DNA from: Amycolatopsis rifamycinica
Lineage (GTDB): Bacteria > Actinomycetota > Actinomycetes > Mycobacteriales > Pseudonocardiaceae
Assembly (NCBI RefSeq): GCF_000695625.1
Contig: NZ_JMQI01000028.1
Location: 336,031-400,030 of the forward strand
DNA: 64,000 nucleotides
Direction: 5' to 3'
Part shown: positions 7,225 through 16,893 of the stretch, piece after piece
Position numbering within the stretch: the first letter of the stretch is position 1
How the letters are laid out: each line of letters begins with the position of its first letter
The notes under the pieces: generated by a model
The model's input: only the letters and a program-made list of their open reading frames with translations
Database searches by the model: none
Told to the model about the DNA's origin: nothing
Translations under genes and position numbers: made by a program

Positions 7225-8832
7225 CTACCGGGCGTCCGTGAGGTACCGCGCGTAGGCACCCGTGGTGAGGAAGCTCGGCAGCTTCTCGCCCAGCGCGGTT
7301 TCGGTGAAGATCTCGTACGCGTCGTCGAGGCGGTTGCCGTCGCCGAGGTCGGCGCGCACCGAGGCGAGCTCGTCGTCCAGGAATTCGACCGCCAGCTCGC
7401 GGGTCAGCGCCGTGCCGTCCTCGAGCTTCGTGCCGTTGCGGATCCACTGCCAAACCTGGCACCGCGCGATCTCCGCGGTGGCCGCATCCTCCATCAGGTT
7501 GTGGATCGCCGCCGCGCCGGTGCCGCGCAGCCACGCGTCGACGTAGCGGAGCGCGACGTTGATGTTCGCGCGCACGCCCGCCTCGGTGACCTCGCCGCCG
7601 GCGCTGGCCACGTCGAGCAGGTCCTCGGCGGTGACGTGGACGTCTTCGCGCAGCTTGCCGAGCTGGTTGGGCCAGCCGCCGAGCACGCTGTCGAAGACCT
7701 CGCGGCAGACCGGGACCAGGCCCGGGTGCGCGACCCATGAGCCGTCGAAACCGTCGCCGGCCTCGCGTTCCTTGTCGGCGCGGACCTTCTCGAGCGCGGT
7801 CGCGTTGATCTCCGGGTCCTTGCTCGGGATGAACGCGGCCATGCCGCCGATGGCGTGCGCGCCGCGCTTGTGGCAGGTCTGCACCAGCAGCTCGGTGTAG
7901 GCCCGCATGAACGGCACGGTCATGGTGACCTGCGCGCGGTCCGGCAGGACGAAGTCGGCGCCGTGCGCGGCGAAGTTCTTGATGAGGCTGAAGATGTAGT
8001 CCCAGCGGCCCGCGTTCAGGCCCGCGGCGTGCTCACGCAGCTCGTAGAGGATTTCGTCCATCTCGAACGCGGCGGTGATCGTCTCGATCAGCACGGTGGC
8101 GCGGATGGTGCCGCGCGGGATGCCCAGCTCGCGCTGCGCCAGCAGGAAAACGTCGTTCCAGAGACGCGCTTCGAGGTGGTTCTCCAGCTTCGGCAGGTAG
8201 AAGTACGGGCCGGCGCCGCGGGCGATCAGCTGGCGCGCGTTGTGGAAGATGTACAGGCCGAAGTCGACCAGGCTCGCCGACACCGGGCGGCCGTCGATGC
8301 GGATGTGCTTCTCGACCAGGTGCCAGCCGCGGGGCCGGGCGACGATCGTCGCCGGGTCGTCGCCGATGGTGTAGCGCTTGCCCGCCTCAGTGGTGAAGTC
8401 GATGTTGCGGCGGATGGCGTCGTAGAGGTTGAGCTGGCCGTCGATGACGTTGTGCCACGTCGGCGACGTCGCGTCCTCGAAGTCCGCCAGCCAGACCTTG
8501 GCGCCGGAGTTCAGCGCGTTGACCGTCATCTTGCGGTCGGTCGGGCCGGTGATCTCGACGCGGCGGTCCTCCAGGCCCGGCGCGGTCGGGGCGACGTGCC
8601 ACGACTCGTCGTCGCGGATCCGGCGGGTTTCGGGCAGGAAGCCGAGCGGCTTCTCGCCCGACTGCAGTTCCTCACGCCGCGTGCGGCGGGCGTCGAGCAG
8701 CTCGCGCCGGCGTCCGGCGAACGTGTTGTCCAGCTTGGCCAGGAAGTCGAGTGCCGCCGGGGTCAGGATCTCCGCGAACCGGCCCTCGACCGGGCCGGTG
8801 ACCTCGATGCGGTAGTTCAGCCGATCAACCAT
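7225..8832 (-). CDS. aceB: Malate synthase A
   Basis: The protein is 535 residues, the usual length of the short A-type enzyme. It condenses glyoxylate with acetyl-CoA to malate in the glyoxylate shunt. Recognisable blocks are WLADFEDATSPTWHN near residue 110, the TVLIETITAAFEMDEILYEL barrel strand with the metal-binding glutamate, and the WDYIFSLIK block. The ATG at 8832 has a GGAGG ribosome-binding site, so the longer start at 8868 is rejected. It follows isocitrate lyase on the same strand after 96 bp, so the two shunt enzymes are probably coexpressed under the RamB sites upstream of aceA. Confidence 0.96.
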   Translation of the reverse strand: MVDRLNYRIEVTGPVEGRFAEILTPAALDFLAKLDNTFAGRRRELLDARRTRREELQSGEKPLGFLPETRRIRDDESWHVAPTAPGLEDRRVEITGPTDRKMTVNALNSGAKVWLADFEDATSPTWHNVIDGQLNLYDAIRRNIDFTTEAGKRYTIGDDPATIVARPRGWHLVEKHIRIDGRPVSASLVDFGLYIFHNARQLIARGAGPYFYLPKLENHLEARLWNDVFLLAQRELGIPRGTIRATVLIETITAAFEMDEILYELREHAAGLNAGRWDYIFSLIKNFAAHGADFVLPDRAQVTMTVPFMRAYTELLVQTCHKRGAHAIGGMAAFIPSKDPEINATALEKVRADKEREAGDGFDGSWVAHPGLVPVCREVFDSVLGGWPNQLGKLREDVHVTAEDLLDVASAGGEVTEAGVRANINVALRYVDAWLRGTGAAAIHNLMEDAATAEIARCQVWQWIRNGTKLEDGTALTRELAVEFLDDELASVRADLGDGNRLDDAYEIFTETALGEKLPSFLTTGAYARYLTDAR

Positions 8833-8928
8833 GGGGTGCCTCCGCGAGCTGTGGGCGGGGAAGAACAAAAGGGGAGGGTCGCGGCCTGACGACGGTGGGG
8901 GGTGCCGCCGTCAGGCCGCGGCCGGGGA

Positions 8929-10209
<1,281 letters not shown>

Positions 10210-10223
10210 CGGATCTCCCGGTG

Positions 10224-10238
10224 TTGCGAAGTTTGCGA
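10224..10238. promoter_or_regulatory. Direct TTGCGA repeats upstream of aceA
   Basis: TTGCGA occurs at 10224-10229 and again at 10233-10238, 15 bp upstream of the aceA start. The same hexamer recurs at 10341-10346. The resemblance to the TTTGCAAA/TTGCGAA half-sites of RamB-type regulators makes these candidate RamB half-sites. Confidence 0.5.
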
Positions 10239-10329
10239 TTGCTCGCCTTGCTTGGTCTGACCCTGACATGCCAGCGAAAACAAGGTCCAGTCGTCCAAGT
10301 TGCCAATTTGTGCGAAGGGTCCGTACGCT

Positions 10330-10361
10330 CTTTGCAAAGGTTGCGAATCAGCTGGTTCGCA
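10330..10361. promoter_or_regulatory. RamB binding site candidates
   Basis: CTTTGCAAAG (10330-10339) is a perfect palindrome and matches the core reported for corynebacterial and mycobacterial RamB sites. TGCGAA (10342-10347) and TTCGCA (10356-10361) form a second inverted pair with 8 bases between. Both lie midway between divergent aceA and ramB, so they could serve control of the shunt and autoregulation. Confidence 0.68.
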
Positions 10362-10437
10362 GGTGATCGAAAATCCGCGTTCTTGACCGTTCACGTAACC
10401 GTTCAGGACCGGAAACCTTCCGGAAAGGGAGGCACGA

Positions 10438-11862
10438 ATGGAGAAGACTTTCGCCGGCGCGCGGTTGCGGCACCTTCGCGAAAGCCGCTCGATGAGCCAG
10501 GCGGACCTCGCTCGTGTGCTGGAGATCTCACCCAGTTACCTCAACCAGATCGAGCACAACGCGCGCCCGCTGACCGTGCCGGTGCTGCTGCGGATCACGC
10601 AGGCGTTCGGCGTCGACACCGAGTTCTTCGCCAACAACGACACCTCACGCCTGGTCGCCGACGTCAAGGAAGCCCTGCTCGACGAGGTCCTCGGCGTCGA
10701 CGTCACGACCAGTGAGCTCAACGAGCTCGCCACGAACCTCCCGGCGATCGCGCAGGCGCTGGTCAAACTGCACCGCAGCTACCGCAGCGCCGTCGAGAGC
10801 ACCGCCGCCCTGACCACGGAAAACGGCCTGGGCCTGCACGGCAGCGCCGCCGCGCCGCTGCCGCACGAGGAGGTCCGCGACTTCTTCTATGAGCGCGAGA
10901 ACTACGTCGCCGAACTCGACGAACGCGCCGAGAAGATGGCCGCGGACATCCCGCTGCAGCGCGGGCAGGTGCTGGGCGCGCTGAAGGAACGGCTTTCGCA
11001 GCGCTACGGCGTCGAGGTGACCAGCGAGGGCATCGACGAGGCCGCCGGCCAGCAGCACCGCTACGAGCCGATGACGCGGGTGCTGCGGCTGGCGCCGAGC
11101 CTGCGGGTCGGGCAGCAGGCGTTCCGGATGGCGTCGCAGATCGCGCTGCTCGAGTACGACGACTTGATCACCGAACTGGCCGATTCGTGGGCGTTCTCCG
11201 GCCCGGCCGCCCGGTCTCTCGCCCGTGTCGGCCTGGCGAACTACTTCGCCGGGGCGCTGATCCTCCCCTACGGGCCGTTCCTGGCCGCGGCCGAACGGTT
11301 CCGCTACGACATCGAGCGGCTTTGCGACCACTACGGCGTCGGCTTCGAGACGGTCTGCCACCGGCTGTCCACGCTGCAGCGGCCCAAGCAGCGCGGGGTG
11401 CCGTTCTCGTTCGTGCGCGTGGACCGGGCCGGGAACATGTCGAAGCGGCAGTCGGCGGCGGGGTTCCACTTCTCCCGCGTCGGCGGGGCCTGTCCGCTGT
11501 GGAACATCTACGAGGCGTTCACCCAGCCGGGCAAGATCCTCACCCAGATCGCGACCCTGCCCGACGGCAAGAGCTACTTCTGGGTCGCGCGGACGGTGTC
11601 GCGCAACATCGGCGGCTACGGCAGTCCCGGCAAGACGTTCACCGTCGGCTTGGGCTGCGAACTCCGCCACGCCGGACGGCTCGTCTATTCGACGGGCCTC
11701 GACCTGGACGAGCCGGCCGCCGCGACACCCATCGGGATGGGCTGCAAGGTCTGCGAACGGCCGGCCTGCTCCCAACGCGCGTTCCCCACGATCGGCAAGC
11801 AGCTCACCGTGGACGAGAACACCAGCACCTTCGTCCCCTACCCGGCGGTGCCGAAAGGCTGA
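10438..11862 (+). CDS. ramB: RamB-type regulator of acetate metabolism (short-chain fatty acyl regulator family)
   Basis: The protein is 474 residues. An XRE-type helix-turn-helix occupies about 1-60 (LRHLRESRSMSQADLARVLE, SPSYLNQIEHNARPL). A long C-terminal sensory region of the ScfR/DUF2083 type follows, with a cysteine cluster GCKVCERPACSQRAFP near residue 435. In Corynebacterium and Mycobacterium this family controls isocitrate lyase and acetate activation. Here it is divergent from aceA, with a perfect CTTTGCAAAG palindrome between. AGGGAGG precedes the ATG. Its TGA abuts the complement of the next gene's stop, so it converges on that gene with no spacer. Confidence 0.92.
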   Translation: MEKTFAGARLRHLRESRSMSQADLARVLEISPSYLNQIEHNARPLTVPVLLRITQAFGVDTEFFANNDTSRLVADVKEALLDEVLGVDVTTSELNELATNLPAIAQALVKLHRSYRSAVESTAALTTENGLGLHGSAAAPLPHEEVRDFFYERENYVAELDERAEKMAADIPLQRGQVLGALKERLSQRYGVEVTSEGIDEAAGQQHRYEPMTRVLRLAPSLRVGQQAFRMASQIALLEYDDLITELADSWAFSGPAARSLARVGLANYFAGALILPYGPFLAAAERFRYDIERLCDHYGVGFETVCHRLSTLQRPKQRGVPFSFVRVDRAGNMSKRQSAAGFHFSRVGGACPLWNIYEAFTQPGKILTQIATLPDGKSYFWVARTVSRNIGGYGSPGKTFTVGLGCELRHAGRLVYSTGLDLDEPAAATPIGMGCKVCERPACSQRAFPTIGKQLTVDENTSTFVPYPAVPKG

Positions 11863-12846
11863 TCAGCCGAAGACGTGCGCGGTCCACTCGGTCTCGTCCC
11901 GGCCGAGCGAGGTGATCCTGCTCAGCAGTTCCTTCGCGGTGATGCCCATGGCCTTCGGCTGGTCGAACGCGACGCAGACCTTCAGGGCGTTCTTCGTCTC
12001 GCACTTCTGTTCGCCGACGCCTTCCAGGGGGCCGCCCGGGGGTAGGACGTTGATCGTCGCCAGCCCGCCGTTCACCGAGTACTGCAGCACCAGCCGCCAG
12101 GGCACGCCGTCCCGGTCGGGGCGGCGCGAGAGGTAGCCGTCGGTGAGGTGGAACGTGTCCGGCAGGCTCGTGATGCGCAGCGGCAGCGGCACCGCCCGGT
12201 TCGCGAACGTCACGCCGGCGGCCACCCGGGTCAGCACCTCCTGCAGGTCCGGGACGGCGAGGTAGTACGCGTGCAGCCGGGCCCACCGGCCGTCCGGGGT
12301 CCGCCAGTTCAGGTAGCTCTCGCCGTGGTTCAGCGGGTCGTTCGGGTCGGTCGTGAGCCAGTGGCCGTCGCGGCCGCCGATCCGCACGGGGATCCGTGTC
12401 GCCTGTCTGCCCAGGCCAGGCGGGTTGTTCGGCTCCTGGTCGTAAACCGACAACCAGATCATCGGCGCCAGCTCGCCGCGGCCGATGGCCAGCGCGGTGT
12501 CGCCGTGCGCGCCGACGGCGTACTCGATGCCCTTGATCTGCTCCGGGAGCCAGCCGAAGCTCGCCTTCGCCACGATCGGGTTGTCGGTGGGTGCCGGCGC
12601 GACGGACGCGGGCGTGGACGATGCGACCACCGGCGCCGTCGCTACTGGCGGGGCCGGCCGCAGCACCGACACCGCCGTCACACCGCCGGCCGTCACGACC
12701 GCGGCACAACCGAGGACCAGCGCCGTGGTCCGCACGCGACGACGGCGCCGCCCCATCCGGCGGGCGCGGTCGATATCGAGCCGGGGCGGCGGGGCGGGCG
12801 TCTCGGCCAGTTCCTTCAGCTTGGTGGCCAGCTCGTGGTCGGTCAT
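11863..12846 (-). CDS. Membrane-anchored partner of SigE-type sigma factor (putative anti-sigma)
   Basis: The protein is 327 residues: a cytoplasmic N-terminus of about 55 residues (MTDHELATKLKELAE, then the basic RRMGRRRRRVR), one membrane helix (TTALVLGCAAVVTAGGVTAVSVL) and a large exported domain of no recognised family. Its start overlaps the sigma-factor stop by the ATGA pattern, so the two are translationally coupled. Membrane proteins in this position usually hold the sigma factor inactive, but the cytoplasmic part shows no zinc-binding anti-sigma motif, so the role is inferred from position. Confidence 0.72.
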   Translation of the reverse strand: MTDHELATKLKELAETPAPPPRLDIDRARRMGRRRRRVRTTALVLGCAAVVTAGGVTAVSVLRPAPPVATAPVVASSTPASVAPAPTDNPIVAKASFGWLPEQIKGIEYAVGAHGDTALAIGRGELAPMIWLSVYDQEPNNPPGLGRQATRIPVRIGGRDGHWLTTDPNDPLNHGESYLNWRTPDGRWARLHAYYLAVPDLQEVLTRVAAGVTFANRAVPLPLRITSLPDTFHLTDGYLSRRPDRDGVPWRLVLQYSVNGGLATINVLPPGGPLEGVGEQKCETKNALKVCVAFDQPKAMGITAKELLSRITSLGRDETEWTAHVFG

Positions 12847-13346
12847 GCTCGTCCCTCCCGGATGGGTTCGCGCAGCAGCTCGCGAAGCGCGTCCACGGCC
12901 TTCGCGGTCTGGCTCTTGACGGTGCCTTCGGAACAGCCCAGTGCCCGCGAGGTCTCCGCGACCGGGAGATCGCAGAAGTAGCGCAGAACGACGGTCGCGC
13001 GCTGCCGGGCGGGCAGCCGTTCCAGCGCCGCCCGCAGGTCCAGGGCCGATTCGACGTCCGCGCCGGGTCCGGGCGAGTCGTGGTCGTTTTCACGCAAATC
13101 CACCCGCCGCCACCACGACGTCCGCTGTTCGGCCAGGAAGGTGTTGACCAGCGTGCGGCGCGCGTAGCCGTCCACGTTGTCGGCGCGGGAGGCCCGCGGC
13201 CAGTTCGCGTAGAGCCGGGTGACCGCCGACTGGACCAGGTCGTCGGCCCGGTGCCAGTCGCCGCAGAGCAAGTACGCGACCTTGCGCAGCCACGCGGCCC
13301 GCGCGGTCACGTACTCGGTGAATCCCGCGTCCATCGGCGCCCCCAT
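12843..13346 (-). CDS. SigE family RNA polymerase sigma factor
   Basis: The protein is 167 residues and matches the small SigE-type ECF family of actinomycetes. Region 2 contains LLCGDWHRADDLVQSAVTRLY (about 28-48), and region 4 ends with LPVAETSRALGCSEGTVKSQ and the helix TAKAVDALRELL. The ATG at 13346 is chosen; MDAGF at 13334 is an equally possible start. It is translated just ahead of the membrane protein, with which it overlaps by 4 bp, and is divergent from threonine ammonia-lyase. Confidence 0.88.
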   Translation of the reverse strand: MGAPMDAGFTEYVTARAAWLRKVAYLLCGDWHRADDLVQSAVTRLYANWPRASRADNVDGYARRTLVNTFLAEQRTSWWRRVDLRENDHDSPGPGADVESALDLRAALERLPARQRATVVLRYFCDLPVAETSRALGCSEGTVKSQTAKAVDALRELLREPIREGRA

Positions 13347-13421
13347 CTCGTTCGACACCCCTTTGATGCGCCCGGAGGCCCGGACGGTTGCCCGGGAGGC
13401 GCGAGTCGTAGATTCACCGGG

Positions 13422-14678
13422 GTGCACGACATCGACACGGTGACCGCGGCGACGATCGAAAAGGCCGCCGAGCGGCTGGCCGGGGTGGTGACCCGGACGC
13501 CGCTGGAGCCGAGTGCCCGGCTGTCGTCCCGGGTGGACGCGCAGGTCTGGGTGAAGCGTGAGGACCTGCAGACGGTTCGGTCGTACAAGATTCGCGGCGC
13601 CTACAACTTCATCGTCCAGCTCGACGAGGACGTCCGCGCGCGAGGCGTCGTCTGCGCCAGCGCCGGCAACCACGCCCAGGGCGTTGCGTACGCGTGCCGG
13701 CGGCTCGGGGCCAACGGCCGCGTCTACGTTCCCGGCACCACGCCGCGGCAGAAGCGGGAACGCATCGCGACGCTCGGTGGCGCGCACATCGAGGTCGTCG
13801 TTGTCGGCGAAACGTACGAAGACGCCTTCGCCGCGGCCAACGAGGATGCCCAGCGCAGCGGCGCGACCCTGGTGCCCGCGTTCGACGACGTCCGCACCGT
13901 CGCCGGCCAGGGCACGGTCGCCCTCGAGGTGGTCGAGCAGCTGAGCTTCGTCCCCGACGTCGTGGTCGTGCCCGTCGGCGGCGGCGGGCTGCTCGCCGGG
14001 GTCGGCAGCTGGCTGCGGGAGCGGCACCCGGAGGTCCGGATCATCGGTGTCGAACCCGCGGGCGCGGCCTGCATGGCCGCGGCCCTCGAGTCCGGGCACC
14101 CGGTGCGGCTGCCCGCGCTCGACTCGTTCGTCGACGGCGCCGCCGTGCGCGAAGCCGGCTCGGTCACCTATCCCCTCGTCCGCGAGAGCGGCGCCGAGCT
14201 GACCGCGGTCGCCGAGGGCGCGGTGTGCACCGAGATGCTCGCGATGTACCAGTCCGACGGGATCATCGCCGAACCCGCGGGCGCGCTCGCCTCGGCGTCG
14301 CTGGGCACGGTCGTCGACGTGGAGCCCGGTCAGACCGTCGTCTGCCTGGTCTCCGGCGGCAACAACGACGTCAGCCGTTACAGCGAGATCCTCGAACGCT
14401 CGCTGATGCACGAAGGGCTGAAGCACTACTTCCTCGTCAGCTTCCCTCAGGAGCCCGGCGCGCTGCGGCGGTTCCTCGAGCAGGTCCTCGGGCCCGAAGA
14501 CGACATCACGCGCTTCGAGTACGTCAAGCGCACCAACCGCGAGAGGGGCCCGGCGCTGGTCGGCATCGAGATCGCGCGGCCGGCCGACCTGCCCGGGCTG
14601 CTGGCGCGGATGGACGCGAGCCCGCTGCAGGTGGAGCGGATCGAGCCGGGCAGCCCCCTGTTCCACTTCCTGCTCTGA
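13422..14678 (+). CDS. ilvA: Threonine ammonia-lyase (threonine dehydratase)
   Basis: The protein is 418 residues. It uses PLP to convert L-threonine to 2-oxobutanoate and ammonia, the first step of isoleucine synthesis. The PLP lysine is K56 in RSYKIRGAYN; the phosphate-binding loop is PVGGGGLLAGVGS. The last 85 residues (KHYFLVSFPQEPGALRRFLE and onward) form an ACT domain, usual for allosteric control. The GTG at 13422 is the start of homology; it has no ribosome-binding site, and TAGATT at 13409-13414 would place transcription at or near it, so the mRNA is probably leaderless. Biosynthetic and catabolic forms cannot be separated by sequence alone. Confidence 0.9.
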   Translation: MHDIDTVTAATIEKAAERLAGVVTRTPLEPSARLSSRVDAQVWVKREDLQTVRSYKIRGAYNFIVQLDEDVRARGVVCASAGNHAQGVAYACRRLGANGRVYVPGTTPRQKRERIATLGGAHIEVVVVGETYEDAFAAANEDAQRSGATLVPAFDDVRTVAGQGTVALEVVEQLSFVPDVVVVPVGGGGLLAGVGSWLRERHPEVRIIGVEPAGAACMAAALESGHPVRLPALDSFVDGAAVREAGSVTYPLVRESGAELTAVAEGAVCTEMLAMYQSDGIIAEPAGALASASLGTVVDVEPGQTVVCLVSGGNNDVSRYSEILERSLMHEGLKHYFLVSFPQEPGALRRFLEQVLGPEDDITRFEYVKRTNRERGPALVGIEIARPADLPGLLARMDASPLQVERIEPGSPLFHFLL

Positions 14679-14698
14679 GCGCGTGGTCCACTAGGTGG

Positions 14699-15268
14699 AT
14701 GGTGAAGGTCGACGGAGTCCGCAGTGTCGAGGCGTTGCGCGAAAAGGTCCACGAGGGTGCGGAGCCCGAATACCTGCTGTTCTACGGGCACACGCCCTCG
14801 AAGTCGGGGCGGGTGACGGCGAGCTGCCTGAGCCAGTGGTGGGCCGACCCGTTCGAGGCCGACGGCGTCGTCTACCCGACCGCCGAGCACTACATGATGG
14901 CCGGCAAGGCCGAGCTGTTCGGCGACCACGAGAAGGCCGAGCTGATCCGGGCCACGCCCGACCCGAAGACGGCGAAGGTGCTCGGCCGCGAGGTCGCCGG
15001 GTTCGACGCCGCCACCTGGGAGCGGCACCGGTTCGACATCGCCGTCGACGGCAACCTGGCCAAGTTCCGCGCCCACCGCGACCTGCGCCGGTTCCTGCTG
15101 GGGACCGGAGACGCGGTGCTCGTCGAGGCGTCCAAGAAGGACCTCGTCTGGGGCAGCGGGCTCGCGCGCGAGGAGAAGAACGCGACCAAGCCGGACTACT
15201 GGCGCGGCCTGAACCTGCTCGGCTTCGCGCTGATGGAGGTCCGCGACCAGCTGCGGGCCCGCATCTGA
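14699..15268 (+). CDS. NADAR family protein (YbiA/DUF1768)
   Basis: The protein is 189 residues, a stand-alone NADAR domain. Family blocks visible are YLLFYGHTP, CLSQWWADPFEADGVVYPTAEHYMMAGKAELF (read as separate parts around residues 45-76), and WGSGLAREEKNATKPDYWRGLNLLG near the end. Members cleave N-glycosidic bonds of riboflavin intermediates (YbiA) or remove ADP-ribose from modified targets; which applies here is unknown. The ATG is 20 bases after the ilvA stop with AGGTGG just before it, so the genes may be cotranscribed although their functions do not obviously meet. Confidence 0.88.
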   Translation: MVKVDGVRSVEALREKVHEGAEPEYLLFYGHTPSKSGRVTASCLSQWWADPFEADGVVYPTAEHYMMAGKAELFGDHEKAELIRATPDPKTAKVLGREVAGFDAATWERHRFDIAVDGNLAKFRAHRDLRRFLLGTGDAVLVEASKKDLVWGSGLAREEKNATKPDYWRGLNLLGFALMEVRDQLRARI

Positions 15269-15269
15269 C

Positions 15270-16664
15270 TCAGGGCGCCGGAACCGGCGCTCCCGCGCAC
15301 GACGCCGAGGTCGTCCGGCTGGTGTCGAAGAAAGTGACCACGGCGTCGGCGCAGGGCAGCGACGAGAGCGAGCCGTGGACGTCGTCCTCGATGGTCATCA
15401 GCGCGCCGCCGATCCGCTGCCGCATCGCGAGCGCCCAGCCGATCGGGGTGACGGGCTCGTAGAGGTGACCGGCCAGCTGCAGCGGGCTTGTCCCGTTTTC
15501 GAACGACCACGGCCGGGCGGCCAGCGGCCAGCCGACGCACAGTTGTTCGTAGAAGCCGTAGCCGCCCGCGACCGGGAGGCGCTTCATCCGGTCGAGGCGG
15601 TGCTGCCAGACGGTCTCGAAGTCGCGTGGGCTCGGCGACTCGTTGCAGAGCAGCGCCGTCTGCTGGAAGTGGTTGAACGCGTACGGCTCGCCGTCCCAGC
15701 CCAGTCCGGCCCTGGTCGGTTTTCCGACGACGGGCGTTCCGCCGTCGCGGATGGCGGCGAGCTGCTTCGCCAGGCCGGCCCACTCGCGGCGCGGGTTGGC
15801 GAGCATGTCGTTGACCGTCGCGCCGTGCTCGTCCCGCAGTCCGAGCAGGGCCTTCGCGACCGCGGGCTCCGTGGTCCCGAATCGGTAAACGGCGTCGTAC
15901 CTGGCGATCCACGCCGCGAAGTCGTGGAAGGTGTTCTCGCCCGCCGTCGCCTGGCCGTCGTCCATCGCAGTGACGTTCAGGTCCGGCGGCATGACGGAGT
16001 CGAGCAGCATCTCGCCGACGTGGTCGTCGAAGAGCGACCGGTACTGCGCGCCGAGCGCCGTCCCCCACGAGACGCCGTAGTAGCCGATCTTGTCCTCGCC
16101 GAGCGCGACGCGGATGCGGTCCAGGTCGCGGGCGATCGTCGGCGTGGTCAGATTCCGGACGAAGGCCGGGTGGGCCTCGACGCACTCGCGGTTGGCCGCG
16201 GCGGCGCGTTCGGCGGCTTCGCGGGCCTTCTCCTTGTCGGTGATACCTGGCTCGGGGAACTCGGTGGGGCACGGCAGGTCGGCGCTGTAGCCGACGCCGC
16301 GCGGGTCGAACCCGACGAGGTCGTGGTGGACGCCGAGGCCGCCGGCGTGGCTGCCGGCGATGCTGCCGGGCATGGTGAGGCCGGACTGGCCGGGCCCGCC
16401 CGGGTTCATCAGGATCGCGCCGGTCCGGGGGCCGGTCGCCCGGATCCGGCTGACGGCGATGTCGATTTTCGGACCACCGGGGTCGGCGTAGTCGAGCGGG
16501 ACCGGGACGAGCGCGCACTCGGTGCGGTGGTCGCCGGGGTCCCAGCCCTTCGCGACGGTGGCGCAGAGCTGCCAGGAGAGCCCGTCAGCGGCGGCGACCG
16601 CGGGGACGGCGGGCAGCAGCGCCGCGGCGGTGAGCAGCGGGACGGCGAACCGGGTGATCGACAT
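15270..16664 (-). CDS. Secreted alpha/beta hydrolase, tripeptidyl-aminopeptidase (TAP/SlpD) type
   Basis: The protein is 464 residues with an N-terminal signal peptide (FAVPLLTAAALLPAVPAVAAA). The catalytic serine is S199 in YYGVSWGTALGAQY. The oxyanion region is ILMNPGGPGQSG, FDPRGVGYS is the strand-3 motif, and the C-terminal TAP-like domain ends with the catalytic histidine in DDVHGSLSSLPC. Family members clip tripeptides or act as proline iminopeptidases or esterases outside the cell. It converges on the NADAR gene with one base between stop codons. Confidence 0.88.
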   Translation of the reverse strand: MSITRFAVPLLTAAALLPAVPAVAAADGLSWQLCATVAKGWDPGDHRTECALVPVPLDYADPGGPKIDIAVSRIRATGPRTGAILMNPGGPGQSGLTMPGSIAGSHAGGLGVHHDLVGFDPRGVGYSADLPCPTEFPEPGITDKEKAREAAERAAAANRECVEAHPAFVRNLTTPTIARDLDRIRVALGEDKIGYYGVSWGTALGAQYRSLFDDHVGEMLLDSVMPPDLNVTAMDDGQATAGENTFHDFAAWIARYDAVYRFGTTEPAVAKALLGLRDEHGATVNDMLANPRREWAGLAKQLAAIRDGGTPVVGKPTRAGLGWDGEPYAFNHFQQTALLCNESPSPRDFETVWQHRLDRMKRLPVAGGYGFYEQLCVGWPLAARPWSFENGTSPLQLAGHLYEPVTPIGWALAMRQRIGGALMTIEDDVHGSLSSLPCADAVVTFFDTSRTTSASCAGAPVPAP

Positions 16665-16893
16665 GGGCTCAGGCTGCCGAGACCGGACGCGGCGGAGATC
16701 GGCCGATCAGCCGATGATCACCGCCGAACGGCCGGGAACGAACGTGACCGCTTTTCGACCACACGGAAATCGCAGGTCAGAGCATCAACCGCCGGGACAC
16801 TCGCCGCCAGGAGGAGCAGGGTGGGCAAGGCGGCTTCGCGGAATTCCCCCATGCCACCATGTCGCGAAAAGCGACCACGCGGCCCGAGTGGTC
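16665..16893. other. Intergenic interval, no gene seen
   Basis: This 229-bp interval lies upstream of the secreted hydrolase and downstream of the acyltransferase, both on the minus strand. It holds ATCGGCCGAT (16699-16708) followed by a CAGCCGATGATC repeat close to the hydrolase start, which could be a control site. No credible open reading frame was found. Confidence 0.4.
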
